NCBI RefSeq assembly: GCF_033568475.1
Contig: NC_133123.1
Coordinates: 157,123,753 to 157,187,752 of the forward strand
Direction of reading: 5' to 3'
Length of the DNA stretch: 64,000 nt
Origin: Henckelia pumila
Lineage: Eukaryota > Streptophyta > Magnoliopsida > Lamiales > Gesneriaceae
The position numbers and the translations under genes are program-made. Position 1 is the first letter of the stretch. Each line of letters starts with the position of its first letter. Of this stretch, positions 44,583 to 55,947 are shown piece by piece. The notes under the pieces are model-generated. The model did not search any database. It was not told where the DNA came from and was given only the letters and a program-made list of their open reading frames with translations.

Positions 44583-45276
44583 TAGGGGTGGCAAATTTTA
44601 CAAAAATCCCGACCCGTTCCGATTTCCAACCCGTTCCCGTCCCGAAATTTTCCCGATCCGAGTGTTCGGGATTTTTCCCGACCCGATCAATGTCGAGATC
44701 GGGATAGGAAACTCTTGCCGACGGGATTCCCGACCCGACCCGAATATAAAAATAATATTTTTAATAATATTTTTTAATTAAAAAATTAAATTTTTTTTTA
44801 ATTTTATGTTTTAATATTAATGTTTTATAATTATATACCATATAATTTTTTTATATTTATCTTTTTTAATATTAACATTGAGTTATAATTTTTTATTTTG
44901 TTTTTTTTATTATTATGAATAATTATATGTTTTTTTATTAATCAAGTAGTTGTTTTAGTTTATTTGTAATGTACTAAAAAAATGTTTTAGTTTTTTAATG
45001 GTTATATATAAAGAAATTTTAATTTATTTGTAATGTATTAAGAAATTGTTTGATTTTTTTCATAAATTTTTTTCAAAAAAATATTTTCATAGAATTTTTT
45101 TTTAAAAAAAATATTATTCGGGATTACCCTCTCCCGACCCGACGGGATCCCGAACATTTGGGATCCCGACACATCTCGGGTGCGGGATCGGGAGAAAAAA
45201 AATATCCCAATTCCTATCGGGACGGGAATCGGGTAAGGGGGTTACGGGGACAGGTCCCGACCCGATTCCACCCCTA
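44583..45276. mobile_element. hAT-type MITE with 8-bp duplication
   Basis: Ends TAGGGGTGG and its complement CCACCCCTA, flanked by a perfect 8-bp duplication AAATATAC (44575-44582, 45277-45284). Both ends carry long GC-rich segments rich in 'cccgaccc/gggtcggg' in inverted arrangement, around an AT-rich core. There is no transposase, so it is a nonautonomous hAT-type element. Confidence 0.85.
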
Positions 45277-45300
45277 AAATATACCTAATAATCTCTCAAA

Positions 45301-45325
45301 TAATAAAATAAAATAAAATAAAATG
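45301..45325. repeat. (AAAAT)n microsatellite
   Basis: About five AAAAT units directly after the hAT-type MITE. Confidence 0.85.
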
Positions 45326-45354
45326 CAGCCATTTTTACATTATATCCCATATAT

Positions 45355-45695
45355 ATATAGGGAAATTAAAACTGCAAATTTGATCTTGTATGTTTCTCAC
45401 TTTGCGATTTTGGTCCTCTATGTTTTCATATTTCAGTTTTAGTCCTGCATGTTCTGATTTTTGGCAATTTCGGTCCTTATGTTCGAAAATGCTTACGTGA
45501 CACTGTACACGTCAGCTCCACATCAGCATTGAATTAATGTCACGTCAGCATCACATCGAAAAAAAAGACTAAAATTGCCAAAAAAATAAAGATAGCGGAC
45601 TAAAACTAAAATTTAAAAATATAAATGACTGAAATCGCAAAATGACAAACATACAGGACCAAAAAAGTAATTTTCTCATATATATGATAAAATAT
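45355..45695. mobile_element. foldback / long-TIR MITE
   Basis: The left arm (from 'gggaaattaaaactgcaaat', with 'tttgcgattttggtcctc' and 'ttttggcaatttcggtcc') is complementary to the right arm ('ggaccaaaaaagtaattttc', 'gaaatcgcaaaatgac'), with about 120-bp imperfect arms around a short GC-richer centre ('acgtgacactgtacacgtca'). The palindromic architecture and lack of coding capacity fit a Mutator-type or foldback MITE. TA-rich flanks hide any target duplication. Confidence 0.7.
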
Positions 45696-48052
45696 ATAAT
45701 GTGGCACTGAATCAATTTTCATATCTCACTCCATTATGCAGGATATCTTAGCACATTAGGTTATAAAAACTCCAATATTTTCTTTCTAAAATATACTTGA
45801 ATAATGTGGTAAAAAATTTATATTTTTGTACTTGAAATGTAAAAAAAAAATTGAAGTACTTATACTTCCTTTGGACAATTACTGTAAAACGTTTTTAATG
45901 TGTTTTATAAATTAAAAACCTTAAAATATGTGTTTGGATAGATTTCCCCTAATATAGTTGTTTTTTTTAAAAAAAATTTGAGATTTGATATTTTTTATAT
46001 TTTTAGAATCGAAGGTAATTAGGTAAATAAGTTTTTGTAAAATATTTTTCCAAACATATATTTATTTTTTAAATAAATTTTTAAATATTTTTAAAAATTA
46101 TTTAAAGAACACTTTCATAAATATTTTATAAGTTCTTTTTCAAAAAAAGTCTTATTATACTAACATGAATGTAAGTAAATTTTTCTTTAGAGTACAAGTA
46201 CAATCTTAGATTCAGATGACAACTATAGAATGAAACTGCCCGCACAACTGATGGGACTTGAGCAAGGACTCGAGACTTGCTTATCTCGAAGAAAGAAATT
46301 ACAAAAAAAACTTATTAAATTTACCTAAATAAATTAAAACAACTACCTGCAGTCATCGAGATCGAATCTGAGATCAAATGGTCTCAGAACCTCAGTCTTA
46401 GCCATAGGCTAAGGCCTCATCGACGAACGTAAGTAAATCTGAAGTAACATTAATTTTATCTTTTGAAGGTACATAAAATTCGTATCGTACTTTTAATTTT
46501 ATAACAAATTTCAAAATTTTAATCTAAGGATAATTATTGTGTTTATTTACATGGAATGTGCAATGATAGTTCAAGAAGAAACTAAGTTTTGATTAAATGA
46601 ATCTTAAACCAGGAAATTCTTTGGGTTATGGTTTTGGTTGCTCATTTGAAGAAGGGTCAAAATTAATTAATTAGCTCGATTGGGTTTTGACTTAATTAGG
46701 TGTGTTGACATGTCATAAAACAATAAAAATATCCTTAATCATTAGACAAATCGATCTATTTTGACAGTTCTACGTGACTATAAAACAATATATTAATCCT
46801 CCTCACAAGAAGTCAACGTAACCCACAAAAACATGCAAAGGATATACCAAATTACGTGAAGGGATTGGTTTGGTTGTTAATTGTATCTTTATAGGTGTTT
46901 GTATCTTTATAGGTGTGCCAATCACTGGAAAATATTTAAAATATATTTATCTTTATATCTAAATTATCAAAATTGATGAGAACATACTTGGCTTGAAATG
47001 GTGAGTCATGGTCAAATGACAAGAAAATCCAATGGATTTTACTGGAATATTAGGTGAATCAGGCTACATATCATTTGTACATACCACTAGACACCCTAAA
47101 CATCACACCAAATCCATCCAATTTGAATTGAATAAACCGAGAAATTTTGACCCAAAAATTGGCAATTTTTTCTCCGTATACTTTGTAGCCAATTCCTCTA
47201 TGATTGACACATTGTAACTTCATTTTCACTCGATCAAGGGTGGTGTCTATTTCACAACGAGTCATCTTCACTTGATGTAGCATCCATCATTAATTATTTT
47301 ATGTATGATTCACATATATGATATATCAAATAAATAACTATGATTCATCAGATGCATTACATCTGATGCATAATAAAAATTCCTCTCCATCAAGCCAAGT
47401 CCCCCGTGAAAGTAGGGATTGCCTAGTCTCCAGCACAAGAGATAACAAGTGAGTGACCATTAGAAATATTTATCGACTAATCTCAAAACGTGGATGTTCT
47501 GGTAGCGACGACATCGATCTCTCGCTCGAGAGGGATTCGATCGTCCCCAGCGTAGAAAATGATTTAGAGCATAGTCAGTAGATATAAGAGTCACGTGCAG
47601 AGTTTTCTCGGTTTGATTTTGCCCTCAAATTGAAGGCAATACTGAACTGAGGAAACTATTCAAAGGTTTGGGTCTAAAATGGTCCTTAAATTCGTTTGGG
47701 ACTGAACCAGTACCCACCTCAAACATATGTGACTGTTCCCACAATTTTCACACCGATTTTTAAATTACTTATTTACCCTCGTTAGAAATAGGATCACAAT
47801 ATTGAACACTCCAAAGCATAGGCTCATAGCTAGGTTCAATTTTGGCGAGAAGGTTAAAGCTGAAATCGACATGAATGATTGAAGCTTTTCATGTTTCTCA
47901 CCAACCGTACGTACCCAACTTTACTACCCTATATTTTTCATGGAAGGCTACTATTGGCATACATTCAATATTATGGGAAAAATTATAAAACTTGGGCCCG
48001 TAAATTAGCATATGTTTGCTGCTGATGCTTACCCTGACTAGTCAGAAAATTA
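45696..48052. other. intergenic spacer
   Basis: AT-rich; no gene is supported. GC-richer patches at 46200-46430 and 47395-47600 may be old transposon fragments but show no protein or terminal repeats. A short tandem duplication ('gtatctttataggtgt') is at 46885-46918. Confidence 0.45.
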
Positions 48053-48662
48053 GGGATGAGGGGTCTTCATTCGGGTGGGTTCCAGTCGAGTTGACAAAAA
48101 TAATTTTAAAAAATTCGCCTAACCCAAACCTGCCTAACCCGCCTAACCCAATCAATTTGAGCCAATCCGATTTTATTTTTTAACAAAATAATTAAATAAA
48201 AATTTAAAACACACAATAATAATATTAATATTTAATTTAATCACATAATAACAAAATCTAAGCTTATATATAATTTAAATTTAAAATTTTAGTTGTACAA
48301 AATTTAAAGTATACTTATTACAAAAAATAAAAAATTATTTTAAAAAATAAAATTGTACAAAATAAATATTAAATGACGAAAATCTATTATATCAATATAC
48401 AATATTTTTTTAAACATACAACGTATAAAAATATAGTAAACCTAACTTAATTTTATATAAAAATAATAATAATTAAAAATTTCGTGTCATTTTGGATCAA
48501 CTCGGGTTGACCCAAACCCAACCCGAACCCAATTAATTTTTTCGTGTCACCTTTCGGGTCAATCCGATTCAACCCAAACCCAAAAACCCTCAACTCTAAC
48601 CTGATATTTTTCAGATTGACTTGTGTCGGATTGACGAGTTGAGTTGAATTTTGACACCCCTA
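48053..48662. mobile_element. probable degenerate hAT-type MITE
   Basis: The right end is complementary to TAGGGGTGTCAA and the left end reads TAGGGATGAGGGG. Both ends carry inverted 'cgggt/acccg' words around an AT-rich core, as in the element at 44583-45276. The flanks CAGAAAAT and CAGAAGAC match at six of eight positions, suggesting a decayed 8-bp duplication. Confidence 0.55.
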
Positions 48663-48903
48663 CAGAAGACGATCTTACTGCAATAACCTATCTTCTTTAT
48701 ATTTTTAACATTTTTTTGTCGCAATATTGATACATTGAACATTATTCATGTGGCACTGAAAAACTTCAAATTATTAGAATATGATTAATTTTTGACAAAC
48801 TAAACGATGACAATTCGATATTAATGTCCAATCTCCGTAATGAATGTGCGTTTTTCATACAATTATATTTGATTTAAACATTCATATCAAATATTATAAA
48901 CAT
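48663..48903. other. short AT-rich spacer
   Basis: Nothing recognised between the MITE and the SIRE-type LTR. Confidence 0.4.
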
Positions 48904-50019
48904 TGATGTAAGGGATATCATGGTTCATAAAAATTATCAGAATCAGATGTTGTCACTAGGTGTTGATAACATCCTACACAACATGCAGCGAAAATATTAA
49001 AACGTGAATAGTAACAGCAAACCAACAATAAAAATACTCAAGAGTAAATATGCACAATTACTAAAGTAATAAAAAGTTGCACATACAAATATATTCAGAG
49101 GTTGTCACTAGGTGTTGACAATATCTTCAATAACACCTTGATTACCATGCATCAGAATTTTTGAAAGCATGAATAAAATAGATTAGCAACCAAACAAATC
49201 AGACTCAAATATTTAAGAAAGAGTATAAAATAGTCTTGCAGCGCCTCAGGGCAAAACTTTCACTAGAAAATAATCAAAGAGTTTTACAAACCCTAAAACT
49301 AGTGAATTATTGTAAAAATCAATTTTCTCAAAACATGTGAGAAAATAAAGAATAAAACAAATAAACCAACTCCTAAAAGTCTACTGAAGGTAGACAAGAA
49401 AATCAAGAGAATAGAGTTGGCCCTAAATGCCAAAACACGAGAGCAAAAAGGCTTTCAATCTTCGATCTTCAATCCTCAATCAACATGCTCTCAAACTCTT
49501 CACGGCATCTACGGAAAATAACTTCAACAAATAGACAAGGACTCTTCAACGTAAAAGCACTCCAGAAAGTCGACTTCCTTGTCTTCTACACTTAAGCTCT
49601 CTCGTCTCTCTCTTTTATTTTGTACGCTCAAATTCTCATCCCGGCTTGATCTATCTTTTCTGCACTCTTTCGTTTTTCTCCAAGCCACCTCAATCTCTAC
49701 ACCCTCTTCTTCTATTTAAGCATGTCAGCTTATCTCCAAAAAGACTTGATCATATTTCCTTTCAAACTTGAACCAATCTACAAAGATAAGGAAATAATAT
49801 TAAGTTAAGAGATAAAGATATATTATGATAAGTGCATAATATCTCCTACAAAATAATCAAGTGAATATTTAAGCTCTTTAAGATATATGAATATCTTATT
49901 CTATAATAAAACAATTCCTATTTAAAATATATAAGAAAAAGTATCAATCCAAGAAAGGCAAAACACCACAATAAATCTTTCACAATATAGAAAAGATATC
50001 AAGGATTTTATTCCTTTCA
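48904..50019 (-). repeat. 3' LTR of the SIRE-type element (left boundary uncertain)
   Basis: The LTR begins (minus strand) TGAAAGGAATAA directly after the polypurine tract, at 50019. The far end is not fixed by a partner LTR: candidates are near 48904 or 49078. The LTR holds two copies of the nested palindrome (48946, 49098). Confidence 0.55.
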
Positions 50020-50566
50020 ATCTCCCCCTTTTTGCCTTTCTGGACAAAACTTCTAAAAGAAAATTAGCAACTCCCCCTGAATATTAATTCTCAGAACTCC
50101 CACTGAGTTCAAACTTCTCAAATCAGTTCTCCCCCTGAATTTGATCTTTCAATTCTGAGTGTTGTCAAGAATGTTGGCAACACCTGCACACAACACTTGG
50201 CAAGATCAGAAAATACTTAATACATTTTCAGAAGTGAATCACAAAACACATTTAATCAATTCAGCACACATCACAACTCTCCTGAATATCAATTCTCTCC
50301 CTGAAGACGAAAATATATTCTCCCCCTTAGTCAAAGCTTGGATGTTGTCGAGGATGTTCCCAACATCTCCTCACAACACTTAAGTCAGAGCAGAAAAAAC
50401 TTAGAACAAATCAGAGAGTCATAATCAAACAAGCTAACAATTGATTAGAACCATATCAGAGCAAAAACATAAGACAAATAAGAGCAGAGCAAAATAAACT
50501 TAAACCACAAAAAAAATAAAACTTATTGATCTGTGACAATCCGTCATTTGCTTTGCCAGAACTAGA

Positions 50567-51061
50567 TTATTTTCCATCGGAGTCAGAGTCACTATGTTCT
50601 CCATCAGATTCAACATCTTCTCCCCCTTTTTGTCCAGAAGAGGTACCTACACCACGAAAATTTCGATATTGAGACATAAGAGCTTCATAGTAAGCAATGT
50701 CTGCTTTGGCTTGTAAAATCTTCTGTTCAACATGCAACATATGTATTGAATAAAGATAGAATCCAGCTGTTGAAGTAGGAGGAATAAATATGGCAGTGGC
50801 AGGGGAGGTGTTGGCAACATCTGCCACAACATCTGCAGCAGCACCTGTTTCTGACCAAGGTAGGTCCAATTTCATGTTACCTTTAAGTAATGCAGGTGCA
50901 AGCTTTAGGACCTCAACAACAACAGATAAAGGCTCATCATCATCCTTTTCAAAATATTGAGATACTAGCACAATAAATTTCAAAGAAGGATATAGGAGCA
51001 TGCAATATACCAACCCACAGTTTGCATATTGCATAACTGTAGTAAAACATAAGCTTTCCAA
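50567..51061 (-). CDS. SIRE-type 3' accessory open frame, 164 residues
   Basis: An open frame downstream of pol. It includes a helical segment ('LYSIHMLHVEQKILQAKADI', then 'AYYEALMSQYR') and a very acidic C terminus ending 'SDGEHSDSDSDGK'. SIRE/Maximus Copia elements carry variable extra frames here, some called env-like. I see no transmembrane anchor in this one, so I do not call it an envelope protein. It is probably the C-terminal part of a longer product whose upstream portion (51062-52350) is broken into short frames. Confidence 0.5.
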   Translation of the reverse strand: MESLCFTTVMQYANCGLVYCMLLYPSLKFIVLVSQYFEKDDDEPLSVVVEVLKLAPALLKGNMKLDLPWSETGAAADVVADVANTSPATAIFIPPTSTAGFYLYSIHMLHVEQKILQAKADIAYYEALMSQYRNFRGVGTSSGQKGGEDVESDGEHSDSDSDGK

Positions 51062-52859
51062 AGTTCAAAGCTGCTCCAGTTCCTATAGCAAATATCACAC
51101 CAGCTTGTTGTTTGGTGACAAACGTGGAATTTGTGGACGGAGTCCAAATCTTGATTGTAGTCTTGTAAAGAACATAAGCTATCTTATAAGAGCAGGCTGC
51201 ACATCAGATTTTGTGCGCCATATGCTTCCAAATCAATTATGTAGTCCTCAAAGAAGTCACAATTGGCATAGTGTTCCCAATCGTTTGCAACATTCTCAGA
51301 AAAAAAACAGAGGAATAGGATTGGCTTACTCGGTAGTTTTCATCTAAGGTGTTGTCCAGGGTGTCAGCAACACCTGCAAAAACATCTTATGCAGAAACAG
51401 TAACACCGGCTTCCTACAGAAAGGTGCAATAATAGTGACAATAGCCAAAAAATTCCGAATTTTGAAAAATTCTACCATATTCAAATACTCATCATCTAAG
51501 ATGTCAGCAGAAATGTCAACAGCATCTGATGCAACATCTGCTTCTGAGACAAATTCCTCAGAGTCTTCATCAGAGAATACAAGGGATGGATCAGCAGTAG
51601 TAAAAATGACCATCAATTATCTAAAAAAATCATCCTCTAAGATGTTGTCAGAGGTGTTGTCAACATCTGACTCAACATCTTCTTTGTAGCCCATCTCTGT
51701 TCAAATATCAGTGAATCAAAATTCTTCTCTGCCATAAAATTTTGAACAGTTAGAATATGAAGAGAAGAATTTGACAATAATGCAAGGACCGACAAAATTC
51801 TGTAGAAGTGATAATATGGTGAGGGTGAGCAAAGAGTAACAAGACCATAAAATATTCTGATGATAAGATCAAATCTAAACAACAAACCCTTCACCTCTTA
51901 ATCACTCGGTCGCAGTTAATGTTCCATAACAGTAATAATTGCCAACGTTAAAATGGAGTTTGAAATTATTATGGCAACAAATTTTCGAATTAAGGCAATA
52001 AATCAAGCCAAATGATTTTCACAAAATTTCCATAAAGAAACTCCACATCGAAATAAACTCCACTAAAAACACTTTCAATCACAAAACAATTCGAAATATT
52101 AGTGAATTGGGCAAATCATTAAATTTTGATTATTTCCAACTTCAAACTTTTCAGCAAGATATATTCACCATAAAATAAATATGCATGTCTTAATTATGTC
52201 TAAAAACAGAGTGTAACAATGCAATAAAATGCAATCACATGCAAAAATAATATGTTGACAAGTGAGGTGTTATCCACGATGTTGACAACATCTTCCAGCA
52301 ACACCTTAAGATTCTAAAAAATTTTATTACCAGACATCCATTAAATTCATTATTGTAGAAGTGGTAGCTTGCACACTAAAGGAACGGTCTTCATTGGACT
52401 CCTTTAGGTAGCTTTTTCCATTCTGATCTTCAATCAAATTTGATGATTGAGATGATTGCATTTTTACCATTTTTTATTTAGAGTTTCTGACTTTGCAAAA
52501 TCACTTTTCACTTGGGACAAGATCATGGAATACATGAACATCCCTCCACTACTTAGAAATTTTGTAAAATTACTTTTCACTTGGGACAAGATCATGGAAT
52601 ACACGAACATCCCTCCACTACTCAGTAATTTTGTCAGAACTCATTATCCATTAAGCTTCATTCGACTGTAAAAATAATTTTGCAGAGAATCCTGAGTGAA
52701 AACTGGTCAATGGTTACAAAGTATCCAACACATCACAAAACAGAATGAATGCATGAATGCAACATGCCTAATGATCCTAAAGATGCACATGCATGAAAAG
52801 GTGTTGTCGCAGGGTATTGGTAATACTCCAGACAACATCTCAGTTCTGTCTATAATGCA
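51062..52859 (-). pseudogene. broken accessory region of the SIRE-type element
   Basis: Short minus-strand frames (51344-51616, 51637-51894) include peptides made by the nested palindrome ('KKMLSQMLTTPLTTS'). At 52493-52640 a 69-bp unit ('cttttcacttgggacaagat') is tandemly duplicated. The region separates RNase H from the terminal accessory frame. No known domain is recognised. Confidence 0.45.
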
Positions 52860-53530
52860 CACAAACTGAGAGACTTCCTTAGACTGGAAAATCTCTCGAA
52901 ATTCAATGCTTTGGTGAAAATATCAGCTAATTGGTTATCCGTTCTAATAAACTCAATACAGATCATGCCTTTCTCGACCAAATCTCTAATGAAGTGATGT
53001 CAAATGTCTATGTGTTTGGTTCGAGAGTGTTGTACTGGATTTTTGCATATATCAATAAAGCTTGAATTATCACAGTACACATTCAACTAAGCATGATATC
53101 TAGCCTAGTAGCACAAAATACAAGATACTTCCAATTATGCTTCTGTAGAGGGTGTTGCAACACCTTCGACAACATCTTCCCTCGACAGTTTTTCACTTGA
53201 CCTCATGGTATACGCATGTGTTTACAATTTTCATTCAAATACTTTTTCACAAGATTTCTAGCATACTGTGTTTGACACACGAAAATTCCACCATGCATTT
53301 GTTTCACTTGCAACCCCAAGAAATAATTCAATTCACCAACCATACTCATCTCAAAAGCAGACGACATGCACTTCACAAATTCATCAACAAGTTTTTCACA
53401 AGAAGCACAAAAGATTATGTCATCCATATAAATTTGGCAAATAAGAATATTACCTTGATATTTTTGCACAAACAATGTCTTATCAATCTCACCTCTTTTG
53501 AATCCAAGATTGAGCAAGTATTTGGTTAAT
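52860..53530 (-). pseudogene. Copia RT-RNase H remnant
   Basis: The frame at 53517-53203 has the RT end: 'LNLGFKRGEIDKTLFV', 'YMDDIIF' (the catalytic YxDD box) and 'MVGELNYFLGLQV'. Further along, minus-strand frames read 'DNSSFIDICKNPVQHSRTKH' and '[14 protein letters not shown]' (52890-53080), the end of Copia RNase H. Most of the polymerase fingers and palm is missing, and frames are broken. Confidence 0.8.
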
Positions 53531-53758
53531 CTTCCATACTATACACGTGGTGCTTGCTACAATCCATACACTCCCAACCTTTTTGGTTCACTGTTTGACA
53601 CAAAGCATGAAAATCTTACCTGTGAAAACGTGGAGCTCATACAAATTAGTCCAGACATCTTTCGATAATCCACATTTTCTTTCCTTCAGGTTTGCATATC
53701 TCCATGCACATTTCCAATGACCTTACTGTCTTCATCCTCATTTTCAGCAGTGAATTGT

Positions 53759-54694
53759 TCAAAATTTTGTTTCTGGAGATTCTGTAGAAGGTGTTGTCAC
53801 AGGTGTTGTAACACCTTGGACAACATCTAAATTTTCATAATTTTCAAACATATCATAAACTTCATCTTCAACAGTTTTCTTCTTCAGATCTGCAAAGACA
53901 TCAAAAACAACATTAATAGACTCAAAAATTGTTCGAGTTCTTAAGTTAAACATCATGTAAGCTTGAATATCCAAAGAATAACCTAAGAACAAACACTTGT
54001 CACTTTTAGCATCAAACTTTGCAAAATGATCAAATATCATTCAAAACGTAACATACACAGCCAAAAACATGAAAGTACTTAAGGTTCGGCCTCTTTCCCA
54101 TGAGAGTTTCATAAGAAGTCATAGTAGAACCATTTCTAAAGTATACTCAATTTTACGTGTGACATGCTGTGTTTAAGGCTTCTGCCCAAAAACGTTTTGA
54201 GATATTTTCAGAACTTAACATCACTTTAGTCATCTATTGCAAAGTTATATTCTTTTTTTCAACAAATTCATTCTATCGTAGGGTTTTGGGAGCAAAAAAT
54301 TCATGATAAATACATTTTTTATCACATAAATTCTCAAAAGAAGAGTTTCGAACTCCTTACCATAATCAGTGAGAATTCTGGTTACCTTCAATTTGTGAAA
54401 ATTCACAATCCTTGTGAGCAAATTCTTAAAAACATCAAATACTGATTTTTCTCTCACAAAGCTTACTCAAGTATATAGTGAAAAATCATCTACACAAACA
54501 ACAGAATATTTCTTACCTCCACAGCTTTCCACATCCATTGAACCCATTGAGTCCATATATACAAGCTGAAGACAGAGTGTTGTCTCAGATGTTGGCAACA
54601 TCTGGTGTGACATCCTGGTCTGCTTCTTTTTGACATGCCTCACAAACAAATGAAATTCCAGATTTTGAATTAGACATACCTCTAACATCATCAA
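53759..54694 (-). pseudogene. SIRE-type integrase fragments
   Basis: 'MDSMGSMDVESCGGKKYSVV' with 'CVDDFSLYT' is the first Asp region of the integrase core. 'ILTDYGKEFE' holds the second Asp. 'KFDAKSDKCLFLGYSLDIQAY' is the Copia post-integrase segment. They lie in three frames separated by stops. The frame carrying the last ends with palindrome-encoded 'VVQGVTTPVTTPS'. Confidence 0.8.
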
Positions 54695-55934
54695 ACTTAC
54701 TTAAGTTCTTCAAAGACTTGAAGTTTTCATGTCCCAACTTTCGATGCCAAATGTTAAATTCATCCATCTTTGTATGCGTACAAGTAATCTCTTCTTCAAG
54801 TTGGTAGCGATTATCAGATGACCTCGTACCTGTCATAACACACATGTTAGAACTATAAAATTTTTTGCATAGTTTCTTATCAAACTTCACATGAAAGTTA
54901 TCATCACAAAGCTGGCTAATGCTTATTAAATTTGCAGTTAGTCCTTCAACATGTAGCACATTGCAAAGTTTAGGCAAACCAGCAACATCCAGTGTGCCTT
55001 TTCCTACGATATTTCCTTGTGAACCTCCTTCATAAGCCGCTTTCCCACTTTTCAATTTAACATAATCTGTGAGAAATTTTCTTGAACCTGTCATATGACG
55101 TGAACTTCCACTATCAAAGTACCAAGCACCTGAAACATTAGTTCTCAAAGCAGTATAAATCATATAACAGTTAATATCAGCTTTTGGTACCCAAACCTTT
55201 CTTTCAGTGGATTTGTTCTTAGGGATGTTGTGGGAGGGTGTTGGCAACACCTTAGATGCAGACCTCTCCGAATAATCTTCCTGCAGCTTAAAACAGTATG
55301 GTTTGATATGACCAGGTCTATGACAGTAATGACAAACATAGTTATGTTTCCTTCCAGACTTTACAAGAGCAGTAGGCTGTGACTTAGGTTTTGGAGGATC
55401 GGTAGTTGTGACCTTTTCTGTTAAGCTTCCTGGACAGCTATTTTCTTTGACAAACACAGGAGCTTTTGAACATTCACCAACCTCAAATTTACTGTTCTCA
55501 AAACCTAGTCCAGCCTTACCATCTCTTCCCATCATGAGTAAAGAATCAAGCTTGGTTGTTCTTGAGTTGAATTTAGTCAGTGTAGCCTTAGCTTTCATGA
55601 GTTCATCCTTAACCTGACTTAATTCTAGATCCTTCTTACTCAGCATAACTTCTAGTCTTGATATATCAGCCTTCAAATCAGAATTTTCTCTTGAAAGAAA
55701 AGTGTTCTTCTTATTTCGTTCAACCCAGTCAGCATATAACTCTTCATATTGCATTCGCACATCTTTCAGAGACATTCTTTCATCACCTGCATCAGAATTA
55801 TTCACATTATCAGCAGTAAAAGAATTGAAACATACTGACCTTTGGGAGATGTTGCGGCCAGGTGTGGCAACACCTGCGGCAATACCTAAAGGATTGACTT
55901 GCATCAGCTTCTTTCTTTCCATCAATGCTGTCAA
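54585..55934 (-). CDS. SIRE-type gag C-terminus and protease, 449 residues
   Basis: An open frame. A coiled coil ('YEELYADWVERNKKNTFLSR' onward) precedes a CCHC zinc knuckle 'CHYCHRPGHIKPYC', then the aspartic protease motif 'AWYFDSGSSRHMTG' and the GAG_pre zinc motif 'IWHRKLGHENFKSL' with 'CEACQK'. The N-terminal capsid part of gag is absent: the insertion of the Gypsy element at 55948 removed it to beyond the window. Two nested palindromes lie inside the frame (55222 and 55846) without breaking it, and a third forms its C-terminal end (54585-54615). Confidence 0.85.
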   Translation of the reverse strand: MTALMERKKLMQVNPLGIAAGVATPGRNISQRSVCFNSFTADNVNNSDAGDERMSLKDVRMQYEELYADWVERNKKNTFLSRENSDLKADISRLEVMLSKKDLELSQVKDELMKAKATLTKFNSRTTKLDSLLMMGRDGKAGLGFENSKFEVGECSKAPVFVKENSCPGSLTEKVTTTDPPKPKSQPTALVKSGRKHNYVCHYCHRPGHIKPYCFKLQEDYSERSASKVLPTPSHNIPKNKSTERKVWVPKADINCYMIYTALRTNVSGAWYFDSGSSRHMTGSRKFLTDYVKLKSGKAAYEGGSQGNIVGKGTLDVAGLPKLCNVLHVEGLTANLISISQLCDDNFHVKFDKKLCKKFYSSNMCVMTGTRSSDNRYQLEEEITCTHTKMDEFNIWHRKLGHENFKSLKNLSKFDDVRGMSNSKSGISFVCEACQKEADQDVTPDVANI

Positions 55935-55947
55935 GGATGTGTGGCTT

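Larger units (their letters stand above)
48946..55945. repeat. ~15 dispersed copies of a ~40-bp nested palindrome
   Basis: Core GGTGTTGNCAACACC (or GATGTTGNCAACATC) flanked by outer arms RGTGTTGTC and GACAACAYCT. Copies at about 48946-48985, 49098-49138, 50157-50198, 50341-50381, 50803-50835, 51346-51389, 51498-51540, 51639-51681, 52264-52307, 52798-52840, 53147-53177, 53788-53828, 54575-54615, 55222-55254 and 55846-55887. A sixteenth is cut at 55945 by the Gypsy insertion. They occur in LTR, untranslated and coding DNA, and several encode similar peptides ('DVVADVANTS', 'QDVTPDVANI', 'VVQGVTTPVTTP'). I saw none elsewhere in the window. Confidence 0.85.
48904..55947 (-). mobile_element. decayed SIRE-type Copia retrotransposon, 5' part cut off
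   Basis: Read on the minus strand: gag with a CCHC knuckle and protease (55934-54585), integrase fragments (54694-53759), reverse transcriptase and RNase H remnants (53530-52860), a further open region (51061-50567), a polypurine tract 'aaaaagggggaga' (near 50022-50035) and a 3' LTR. Domain order and the extra 3' open region match SIRE/Maximus Copia elements. The 5' portion is beyond an inserted Gypsy element that begins at 55948, so the 5' LTR is not in this window. Numerous frameshifts and stops make it inactive. Copies of a nested palindrome lie throughout. Confidence 0.85.

Noticed and set aside
50567-51061. Envelope-like protein of the SIRE element
   Set aside because: No signal peptide, fusion segment or membrane anchor is visible; left as an accessory frame of unknown role.
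53152-53529. Plus-strand 125-residue frame
   Set aside because: Antisense of the SIRE-type reverse transcriptase remnant.
48946-55945. CRISPR-like array
   Set aside because: Copies are irregularly spaced (100-1000 bp), palindromic and lie inside a plant retrotransposon; there are no cas genes.
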